Part shown: positions 1 through 5,157 of the stretch, in pieces
How positions within the stretch are numbered: the stretch's first letter is position 1
How the letters are laid out: the number at the start of each line of letters is the position of its first letter
From: Flavobacteriaceae bacterium TMED121
Lineage (GTDB): Bacteria; Bacteroidota; Bacteroidia; Flavobacteriales; Flavobacteriaceae
Length of the DNA: 5,157 nucleotides
Assembly (NCBI GenBank): GCA_002171295.2
Contig: NHFW02000019.1
Location: forward strand, 14,136-19,292
Direction of reading: 5' to 3'
Position numbers and translations under genes: made by a program
The notes under the pieces: model-generated
The model's input: the letters and a program-made list of their open reading frames with translations, nothing else
The model's database searches: none
What the model was told of the DNA's origin: nothing

Positions 1-587
1 GGAACCAATATTTTTGCTTTTACAGGTATAGGTGGAAATAATAACATTAGTTGAGCATTTGGAAACAACATTGCAAAGCCTACCAAAACACCATAAAGAG
101 CACCCGAGGCACCAACCATAACAGAGCGGTAGGCATTGAAAGCTCCCGAAAGGCTTTGCTCCCCAACCCGGTCTATTGCTTGAGTAGGCAGTTGTGCAGT
201 TTCATAAAATTGACCAATATCATAGCCTGATAAACCAAATTCCATTAGTGAGGAATTGACCATACCTATTTGATAGTAATACAGCAATAATTGCAGTGAA
301 GCGGCGCCAAGCCCTGTTGAAATATAAAAAAATATGAATTTCTGCTTTCCCCACATTTGTTCTAATGGGGTTCCAAACATATATAATCCGAACATGTTGA
401 AAAAAATATGGGAAAAATCCCCATGCATAAACATGTGAGTTAATGGTTGCCAATATTCAAACTTTGGGTTAGTTGGATAATGTAATGCAAACCAATCGTA
501 TACTTGATTACCTAAGGTAAGTGTGGCTAAGAAAAAAATACCATTAATGATCAGTAAATGCTTTACTGTTTCAGTGATGTTACGCAT
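1..587 (-). CDS. Rhomboid-family intramembrane serine protease (3' end missing)
   Basis: Rhomboids are polytopic inner-membrane proteases that cut substrates within or near a transmembrane helix using a Ser-His dyad. The 195 codons present start at ATG 587-585. Hydrophobic helices lie at roughly residues 8-27, 58-75, 84-105 and 156-175. The HxxxN motif is visible as HIFFN (His60, Asn64), and the nucleophile motif as GASGALYG with Ser161 (codon 107-105). The catalytic His of a later helix and the C-terminus lie beyond the left edge, so catalytic completeness cannot be confirmed. A polar loop of about 50 residues (106-155) separates the third helix from the catalytic one; I recall similar loops in Bacteroidota rhomboids. 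The start overlaps the mutL stop by one base (TGATG), which supports this start and implies translation coupled to mutL. No promoter is seen directly upstream. The substrate is unknown. Family assignment is firm; protease activity is inferred from the Ser and HxxxN motifs. Confidence 0.93.
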   Translation of the reverse strand, partial: MRNITETVKHLLIINGIFFLATLTLGNQVYDWFALHYPTNPKFEYWQPLTHMFMHGDFSHIFFNMFGLYMFGTPLEQMWGKQKFIFFYISTGLGAASLQLLLYYYQIGMVNSSLMEFGLSGYDIGQFYETAQLPTQAIDRVGEQSLSGAFNAYRSVMVGASGALYGVLVGFAMLFPNAQLMLLFPPIPVKAKILV

Positions 588-2374
588 CAATTTAATTTCT
601 TATCTAATTCTTCTTTATCTAAAGTAATAAAAATCTTACGATTAAAAGGGCAGGTCAGTGGCTCTTTACAAGCAAAAAGATCGTCAACCATTGCCTGTTG
701 TTCAATAATAGCAAGAGATTTATTCCCAGCTATAGCAAGTGACCTTGACATCAGTTTTGCAATATAATCAGCTTGACTAAAACTTTCAAGCTGTTCTGGT
801 GTATCCGAAGCGGCGAGAATTTCCTCAAACAAATCTTTCACTTGACGGTCTTCACAAATAGCAGGTACTCCTGTAATCGTCAATTTATTATTATACCTCT
901 TTGATATAAAGCCCATTGCTTTAAGGTTATCATCAAAATCGTCAAATATAGCCAATTGCTTATTAGATAATTCTAACTCTTTAGGAAACATAAGCTGTTG
1001 ACTATTAATCTTTTTTTTCGAAATACTAGTTAAAAAAGCCTCATAAAGGACTCTTTGGTGGGCCCGGTGCTGATTAATTAATAGTAAACCCGAGCGGGTA
1101 GTTGTAACGATATATTTTTTGAATAACTGAAAAACCTTTGGTGTTTGTTTAATAGCTATTTTTAGCTCTTCCTCTGAATCTATCTGGGATGCAGAAATAT
1201 TTAATCCTGAATACAAGTTTTCCCATGTATCTTTGGATGCCTTGGTTCGAACTAAATCAAGTTGCTGAAATGGATTAAAGCTAGAGTCAATTTCAACTGA
1301 AGGAATTTTAGTCGGACTATTTTGTCCTAATGAATATGGAGTATCAAGTGTGGGATCTCGATCAAAATCCAATAATGGAGATACCTGAAACATTCCTAAA
1401 CTGTGTTTTACCATCGACTTAATTATAACATAGATGTTTTGCTCTTCCTCAAATTTAATTTCAGTTTTTGTAGGGTGTATATTAATATCTATAGTCTTGG
1501 GATCAATCTGAATATGTAAGAAATAACCAGGGTGATATCGATCCCTTATCAAACCCTCGAAGGCATTACATATTGCGTGATGTAAGAAGGGACTTTTAAT
1601 AAATCTTCTATTGACAAAGAAAAACTGCTGACCTCTTGATTTTTTTGCGTATTCGGGTTTAACAACAAAACCTTCGATACCTGCAACGGAAGTCATTTCC
1701 TCAACAGGAATTAATTTTTCTTCAATTTTATTTCCAAAAATATTGGCAATTCTTTTTCTGAAATTACTTTCAGCAAGGGAAAACAACTCAGCCCCATTTT
1801 GATAGAAAGTAAACTTAATCTCAGGATGAGAAAGTATAACACGGTAAAATTCATCAATAATATGACTTAATTCAACTTTATCCGACTTGAGGAAATTTCT
1901 TCTTGCTGGAACGTTAAAAAAAAGATTTTTTACTGCAATAGATGTTCCATTTGGGACAACCGAAACTTCCTGCTTACCGAATTTGCTTCCAGATATCTTA
2001 AGACAAGTACCTATATCGTCTTCTTCAGTTTTAGTATGAATCTCAATATTTGCAATGGCAGCAATCGAGGAAAGTGCCTCTCCCCTAAAACCTTTTGAAT
2101 TTATTGAGAAAAGATCATCTGCGGATTTAATCTTTGAAGTGGCGTGCCGTTCAAAAGCCAAACGAACATCGGTAATTGTCATCCCAATCCCATTATCAAT
2201 TACCTGAATCATTGTCTTCCCAGCTTCTTTAATCAATAGCTGAATTTCATTTGCACCAGCGTCTACAGCATTTTCAAGTAATTCTTTAACAACTGATGCC
2301 GGTCTTTGAATCACCTCCCCCGCGGCTATTTGATTCGCAACATGATCCGGTAAAAGTGAAATAATATCAGCCAT
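587..2374 (-). CDS. mutL: DNA mismatch repair protein MutL
   Basis: MutL links mismatch recognition by MutS to strand removal. This 595-residue protein is complete and of normal family length. The N-terminal GHKL ATPase (about 1-330) carries the standard motifs: NQIAAGEV (14-21), KELLEN with Glu31 aligning to E. coli catalytic Glu29 and Asn35 to the Mg-binding Asn, DNGIG (60-64), ERHATSK (75-81), GFRGEAL (95-101), and NVPARRNFLK (154-163). A polar linker (about 333-412) leads to a C-terminal dimerisation domain (about 413-595). In that domain the endonuclease motif DQHA(X)2E(X)4E reads NQHRAHQRVLYE (434-445), so two acidic residues are amides. The CPHGRP-type motif reads CPFNRK (575-580), and no ACR-like metal motif is evident. 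Nicking activity is therefore doubtful. The ATG shares one base with the TAA of the upstream small gene (TAATG), and the TGA overlaps the rhomboid start. Two 8-nt homopolymers lie in the gene (1011-1018 and 1916-1923). Confidence 0.98.
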   Translation of the reverse strand: MADIISLLPDHVANQIAAGEVIQRPASVVKELLENAVDAGANEIQLLIKEAGKTMIQVIDNGIGMTITDVRLAFERHATSKIKSADDLFSINSKGFRGEALSSIAAIANIEIHTKTEEDDIGTCLKISGSKFGKQEVSVVPNGTSIAVKNLFFNVPARRNFLKSDKVELSHIIDEFYRVILSHPEIKFTFYQNGAELFSLAESNFRKRIANIFGNKIEEKLIPVEEMTSVAGIEGFVVKPEYAKKSRGQQFFFVNRRFIKSPFLHHAICNAFEGLIRDRYHPGYFLHIQIDPKTIDINIHPTKTEIKFEEEQNIYVIIKSMVKHSLGMFQVSPLLDFDRDPTLDTPYSLGQNSPTKIPSVEIDSSFNPFQQLDLVRTKASKDTWENLYSGLNISASQIDSEEELKIAIKQTPKVFQLFKKYIVTTTRSGLLLINQHRAHQRVLYEAFLTSISKKKINSQQLMFPKELELSNKQLAIFDDFDDNLKAMGFISKRYNNKLTITGVPAICEDRQVKDLFEEILAASDTPEQLESFSQADYIAKLMSRSLAIAGNKSLAIIEQQAMVDDLFACKEPLTCPFNRKIFITLDKEELDKKLN

Positions 2375-2667
2375 TAATTCAAATCAGTAAAAATGGATAA
2401 ATCAAAGTCAATTACATATAGAAATACTAGTAATAAGGCAGTAATTATGATCAATAATCTCACAGAAAGCAACCGGTTACTTCGAGTTCTCATATTCAAT
2501 CTTGCCTCTTTCCATTGATGACCTAAATCATTTTTATTAAATGTAGATCTATATTTAGAAAACTTTGAATCAAAATCATAAAGATTGCCATGATCTTTAC
2601 CTTTAAAGTATCGGGGAGTATAATTAAACCTTCGGTTTTTTTTGAGTTTAAAAAGGCTGACTTTCAT
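2374..2667 (-). CDS. Small tail-anchored membrane protein of unknown function
   Basis: This is a 97-residue protein with a strongly basic, soluble N-terminal part containing KKNRRFNYTPRYFK (residues 9-22), a polar middle, an Arg-rich stretch (56-70), and one hydrophobic helix near the C-terminus (about 69-86). The positive-inside rule predicts a cytoplasmic N-terminus with the helix as a membrane anchor. I recall similar small proteins between ribH and mutL in other Bacteroidota, some labelled 'riboflavin synthase subunit beta'. Nothing here resembles lumazine or riboflavin synthase, so that label probably came from the neighbouring gene. The frame extends upstream to a TTG at 2721, but I chose ATG 2667-2665: the basic RFNYTPRY-type segment then begins about 10 residues in, and a candidate promoter (2709-2738) overlaps the longer frame and would exclude its start from the transcript. 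The stop overlaps the mutL start by one base (TAATG). Function is unknown. Confidence 0.82.
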   Translation of the reverse strand: MKVSLFKLKKNRRFNYTPRYFKGKDHGNLYDFDSKFSKYRSTFNKNDLGHQWKEARLNMRTRSNRLLSVRLLIIITALLLVFLYVIDFDLSIFTDLN

Positions 2668-2708
2668 GATTAATAAACAAGTTGTAATTCGACTTAAAAA
2701 TTCTTTAT

Positions 2709-2738
2709 CAAATTTAACCAAAGGAACTTAAACTACAA
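2709..2738 (-). promoter_or_regulatory. Candidate Bacteroidota-type promoter for small gene-mutL-rhomboid
   Basis: On the minus strand, TTG (2738-2736) is followed by exactly 19 bases and then TAAATTTG (2716-2709), a full match to the Bacteroidota -7 consensus TAnnTTTG at normal spacing. Transcription would begin near 2702-2706, giving a leader of about 35-40 nt before the ATG at 2667. It lies in the only sizeable gap of the minus-strand gene series, after ribH. No stem-loop terminator is visible after ribH, so read-through from the upstream promoter is also likely. It is predicted from motif and position only. Confidence 0.6.
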
Positions 2739-2773
2739 TCGCAGTTAAAATTAATAAATTGAAATAAAAAGCT

Positions 2774-3247
2774 CTAGAGTGAAATCATTCTCAGTGCTGT
2801 AACTGCTGCTTCTACTCCTTTATTGCCCAATTCCCCTCCACTACGAGCCTGTGATTGGTCAATATTATCATCTGTTAAAACACAAAAAATTACAGGAGAC
2901 TTTCCTTTGAGGTTTAGGTCTTTAATACCTTGGGCAACAGCATTTGATATAAACTCAAAGTGTCTTGTTTCCCCTTGAATAATACATCCAATTACAATAA
3001 TTGCATCAAATTTTTGCGTCTGAAATCTACTTGCAGCGTAAATAAGTTCAAAGCTCCCTGGTACATCGAATTTTACAATATTTTTAGCTAATACATTATG
3101 ATCGAGTAATGTTTTTCTTGCGCCTTGATAGAGGTTATCAGTAATAGTTTGGTTCCATTCTGAAACGACTAAGGCAATACGAATTGACTTTCCCCCAGGA
3201 GCTTTTGAGTGATCGTATTCAGAAAGATTATTATTGGCAGAAACCAT
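2774..3247 (-). CDS. ribH: 6,7-dimethyl-8-ribityllumazine synthase
   Basis: RibH condenses 5-amino-6-(D-ribitylamino)uracil with 3,4-dihydroxy-2-butanone 4-phosphate to give 6,7-dimethyl-8-ribityllumazine, the direct precursor of riboflavin, in the cytoplasm. The 157-residue length is normal. Family motifs appear in order: VSEWN (28-32, with the aromatic Trp31 that packs on the substrate), VPGSFEL (62-68), GCIIQGETRHFEFI (87-100) with the conserved catalytic His96, and ARSGGELGNKGVEAA (134-148) with Arg135 in the position of the phosphate-binding Arg. The start shares one base with the stop of the TPR gene (TAATG), suggesting coupled translation. No other rib genes are nearby and I see no FMN riboswitch-like leader. 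A 106-bp gap containing a candidate promoter follows. The assignment is firm. Confidence 0.97.
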   Translation of the reverse strand: MVSANNNLSEYDHSKAPGGKSIRIALVVSEWNQTITDNLYQGARKTLLDHNVLAKNIVKFDVPGSFELIYAASRFQTQKFDAIIVIGCIIQGETRHFEFISNAVAQGIKDLNLKGKSPVIFCVLTDDNIDQSQARSGGELGNKGVEAAVTALRMISL

Positions 3248-4011
3248 TATTTAAGGTTTTCTAATCGACCGATTTGAACCTCTACAAGTTTTGCTTCGGC
3301 AGAATCAGGATAATCGGATTTAATACGCTTAAAATAATTTAAAGCCACAGTATTTTTACCCAGATTAGATCCTAACATTCCAGCTTTATAGAGGTATTTA
3401 GGGGCACTGAAAAGGTTATTACTCGCTTCGATAGCAGCAACGTAATAGTCATAGGCATCATCTGGCTGTCCTATTTGGGCAAATGCATCACCAATAGCTC
3501 CTTTAGCTAGAGCGTCTAATATTACATCATTAGATTTGAATTTATCTAGATAATCAATAGCATTTACATAATCTTTTAGGTTAAGATAGGACATTCCTGC
3601 GCTGTAGTTAGCCAACATTCCAGCTGGTGTTCCAGCATAATTTTCTATTATATCTAGAAAGCCGTATTTACCCTCCCCTCCGTTCAATGCACGTAAGAAA
3701 AGAGAATCAGATTCGTCGCTATTAACTGCCAACTCAAAGTAATACTGAGCTTGACTTAATTCACCAACTGCTTCAATTTTTTTTGGTTCGTAAATATAAT
3801 TTCTATATCCCAAATAAGAAAGAACAGATAATGCAATAACAACAATAGCGATTATGATCAAATTCTGATATTTGGAAACCAATTGTTCAGTTTTGGTGGC
3901 TGAAGTATCTAGAGTGTTAAATACATCAGCAGTAGTACTTTCCTGACCTACTTGACTTACCGAAATAGGAGATATGGATTTTTTTTGACCTCTCTTTTTA
4001 TAGGTTGACAT
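3247..4011 (-). CDS. TPR-repeat single-pass inner-membrane protein
   Basis: The protein has 254 residues. It has a hydrophilic Lys/Ser/Thr-rich N-terminal tail (1-49) with no signal peptide, one transmembrane helix (about 51-68, rich in Ile, Val and Leu), and a helical region with TPR-like repeats at about 130-160, 164-197 and 204-237. Typical TPR features include the A-x-D-Y-L and A-L-N-Y-F patterns and the final YPDSAEAK. The basic start of the tail (KKRGQKK) suggests N-in topology, so the repeats would face the periplasm. The layout resembles YfgM-like TPR proteins, which in E. coli associate with the SecYEG translocon; a shared function is an inference I cannot test. TPR domains generally bind other proteins. 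It is the first gene of the minus-strand series, 19 bases downstream of the -7 box of a strong candidate promoter, with an A8 run (4022-4015) just before the ATG in place of a Shine-Dalgarno. Its TAA overlaps the ribH start. Confidence 0.88.
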   Translation of the reverse strand: MSTYKKRGQKKSISPISVSQVGQESTTADVFNTLDTSATKTEQLVSKYQNLIIIAIVVIALSVLSYLGYRNYIYEPKKIEAVGELSQAQYYFELAVNSDESDSLFLRALNGGEGKYGFLDIIENYAGTPAGMLANYSAGMSYLNLKDYVNAIDYLDKFKSNDVILDALAKGAIGDAFAQIGQPDDAYDYYVAAIEASNNLFSAPKYLYKAGMLGSNLGKNTVALNYFKRIKSDYPDSAEAKLVEVQIGRLENLK

Positions 4012-4029
4012 CTGTTTTTTTTAAGTCCT

Positions 4030-4060
4030 CAAAATTAATCTTTTTTGGACCAATACCAAA
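4030..4060 (-). promoter_or_regulatory. Candidate Bacteroidota-type promoter of the minus-strand operon
   Basis: On the minus strand, TTTG (4060-4057) is followed by exactly 19 bases and TAATTTTG (4037-4030). Both boxes fully match the Bacteroidota -33 (TTTG) and -7 (TAnnTTTG) pattern at normal spacing. The expected transcription start is near 4023-4027, leaving a leader of only about 12-15 nt that includes the run of eight A before the ATG at 4011. The likely transcript is TPR gene, ribH and possibly all genes to the rhomboid. It is predicted from motif, spacing and position. Confidence 0.68.
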
Positions 4061-4115
4061 AACTGAATAAATAATGAAAGACAATCGCTGTTATAAGCCC
4101 AAATTTATTTTAACT

Positions 4116-4127
4116 TTCCCCGGAGAA
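4116..4127. promoter_or_regulatory. GC-rich imperfect palindrome in the recF promoter region
   Basis: The 12 bases TTCCCCGGAGAA form a dyad in which five of six pairs match. It is the most GC-rich spot in an otherwise AT-rich intergenic region. It ends one base before the candidate -7 box of recF, so it occupies the spacer between -33 and -7. A protein bound here would block polymerase. It could equally be chance; no second copy was noticed in this window. Confidence 0.3.
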
Positions 4128-4128
4128 T

Positions 4129-4136
4129 TATATTTG
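4129..4136 (+). promoter_or_regulatory. recF: Candidate -7 box of the recF promoter
   Basis: TATATTTG matches the Bacteroidota -7 consensus TAnnTTTG and ends five bases before the recF ATG at 4142. Transcription would start at or within a few bases of the ATG, making the mRNA leaderless or nearly so. The -33 box is weak: TTTT (4108-4111) at 17 bases, or TTTA (4104-4107) at 21 bases. It is divergent from the TPR-ribH promoter in the same 130-bp gap. Confidence 0.5.
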
Positions 4137-4141
4137 TGTTA

Positions 4142-5157
4142 ATGTTCCTTAAAAGATTATCCCTTATTAATTACAAAAATATTGAAGCTTTTAAATTCGA
4201 TTTTGAAGCTCCCATTAATTGTTTTATTGGAAATAATGGGATCGGAAAATCGAATGTTTTAGATAGTATCTATCACTTGGCTTTTGCTAAAAGTTATTTT
4301 AACCCATCAGGCCAACAAAACATACAGTTTGAAAAAGATTTTTTTGTAGTTGAGGGGAGATTTGAAATTGATAATAAAGTGGAAAAAGTAAATTGCAGCC
4401 TGAAAAGGGGACAAAAAAAGGTTATAAAACGGAATGGTAAACGTTATGAAAGAATTGCTGATCATATTGGGTTAATTCCTTTAGTAATAATTTCTCCGGC
4501 TGATCGAAACTTAATAATTGAGGGTAGTAGTATTAGAAGAAAGTTCATTGACGGAGTCATTGGACAAACAGATAAATATTACCTCAAAAACCTTTTGGAC
4601 TATAATAAAACATTAGCTCAACGAAATGCACTTCTAAAGTATTTTGCGATAAATCGAACATTCAATAAAGATAATCTAGAAATTTACAATCACCAAATGA
4701 TCGAGCTTTCTGGACAAATTCATAAAAAAAGGATAGCTTTTATGGAATCCTTTATTCCAGTTTTTAAACAGCGTTATGATAGCATTAGCGCAAATGCAGA
4801 ATCAGTTAACATTCACTATAACTCAGACTTGAATGAAAGTGATATGGAAAAATTACTATACCAAAATTTAGAAAGGGATAAAGTACTTCAATTTACTAGT
4901 GTAGGGATACACAAGGATGATTTAGATTTTAAGATTACAGAAGTACCTATTAAAAAATTTGGTAGTCAAGGGCAGCAAAAAAGCTTCCTGATTGCCCTAA
5001 AATTAGCTCAATTTGACTTTATAAAAAAAATTGCGGAGGTTAATCCAATTGTTTTGCTGGATGATATTTTTGATAAATTGGATCAAAATAGAGTAACTCA
5101 AACCATTAAATTGTTTGAAAATGAAACTATTGGTCAAATTTTTATCTCGGACACCCA
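4142..5157 (+). CDS. recF: DNA replication and repair protein RecF (3' end missing)
   Basis: RecF is an SMC-like ABC ATPase that, with RecO and RecR, directs RecA onto gapped DNA for post-replication repair. The 338 complete codons seen begin with [15 protein letters not shown], a typical RecF N-terminus. Walker A is GNNGIGKSN (30-38, Lys36). The conserved [17 protein letters not shown] segment follows at about 119-135, then a helical arm region. The ABC signature is GSQGQQK (274-280). Walker B and the D-loop are [12 protein letters not shown] (303-314). The sequence ends at IFISDT plus two further residues or partial codons, where RecF proteins usually have about 20-30 residues left, so only the extreme C-terminus is lost past the right edge. 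The ATG at 4142 is the first in frame and matches the family start. It diverges from the TPR-ribH-mutL series. Assignment is firm. Confidence 0.97.
   Translation, partial: MFLKRLSLINYKNIEAFKFDFEAPINCFIGNNGIGKSNVLDSIYHLAFAKSYFNPSGQQNIQFEKDFFVVEGRFEIDNKVEKVNCSLKRGQKKVIKRNGKRYERIADHIGLIPLVIISPADRNLIIEGSSIRRKFIDGVIGQTDKYYLKNLLDYNKTLAQRNALLKYFAINRTFNKDNLEIYNHQMIELSGQIHKKRIAFMESFIPVFKQRYDSISANAESVNIHYNSDLNESDMEKLLYQNLERDKVLQFTSVGIHKDDLDFKITEVPIKKFGSQGQQKSFLIALKLAQFDFIKKIAEVNPIVLLDDIFDKLDQNRVTQTIKLFENETIGQIFISDT

Noticed and set aside
220..453. 77-residue minus-strand frame
   Set aside because: It is another frame of the rhomboid gene, whose real frame carries HxxxN and GASG motifs and runs through the window edge.
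558..767. 69-residue plus-strand frame opposite the mutL 3' end
   Set aside because: It lies antisense to the well-supported MutL C-terminus and rhomboid start, has no recognisable domain, and is best explained as a shadow frame.
2374..2667. Small protein as a real riboflavin synthase beta subunit
   Set aside because: The beta subunit is lumazine synthase, which is the adjacent complete ribH. The small protein has a membrane helix and none of the lumazine synthase motifs.
2668..2721. TTG-initiated N-terminal extension of the small membrane protein
   Set aside because: It depends on a rare start codon, overlaps a candidate promoter, and adds residues before the Met that precedes the basic family-like segment.
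2742..2790. Rho-independent terminator after ribH
   Set aside because: Only AT-only or 3-bp inverted segments are present; no stable GC stem followed by a T-run could be drawn on the minus strand.
1..5157. Defence system, mobile element, CRISPR array or other exotic locus
   Set aside because: All long frames belong to housekeeping families in a conserved order, there are no direct-repeat arrays, transposase motifs or terminal inverted repeats, and base use appears uniform by eye.

Overview
The window is an AT-rich stretch of a Bacteroidota chromosome. Three things point to that phylum. The gene order recF / TPR membrane protein / ribH / small membrane protein / mutL / rhomboid is, from memory, a layout seen in Bacteroidota. 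The best promoter-like sites fit the Bacteroidota -33/-7 pattern (TTTG or TTG, then TAnnTTTG) and not -35/-10 boxes. No Shine-Dalgarno-like purine boxes precede the starts; the TPR gene has an A-rich leader instead. I cannot place it below phylum level.

Layout. A 130-bp divergent intergenic region (4012-4141) splits the window. To the right, on the plus strand, is recF (from 4142), which runs off the right edge. To the left, on the minus strand and in transcription order, are a TPR-containing single-pass membrane protein (4011-3247), ribH (3247-2774), a 97-residue tail-anchored small protein (2667-2374), mutL (2374-587), and a rhomboid-family protease (587-1) cut by the left edge. Three of the four left-hand junctions share one base between stop and start (TAATG, TAATG, TGATG), which suggests tight translational coupling. 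The only real gap in the series is 106 bp after ribH. It holds a well-formed candidate promoter that would allow the small protein, mutL and rhomboid genes to be transcribed apart from the TPR gene and ribH.

Functions. RecF (loading of RecA at ssDNA gaps) and MutL (mismatch repair) are genome maintenance proteins. RibH makes the lumazine precursor of riboflavin. The TPR protein, the small membrane protein and the rhomboid belong to the inner membrane. I see no common pathway; this looks like a conserved housekeeping neighbourhood. There are no RNA genes, mobile elements, CRISPR arrays or prophage traces. The points worth a second look are: the C-terminal endonuclease motifs of MutL are degenerate; recF may be leaderless or nearly so, with a GC-rich dyad in its promoter; and an uncharacterised small membrane protein is coupled to mutL.
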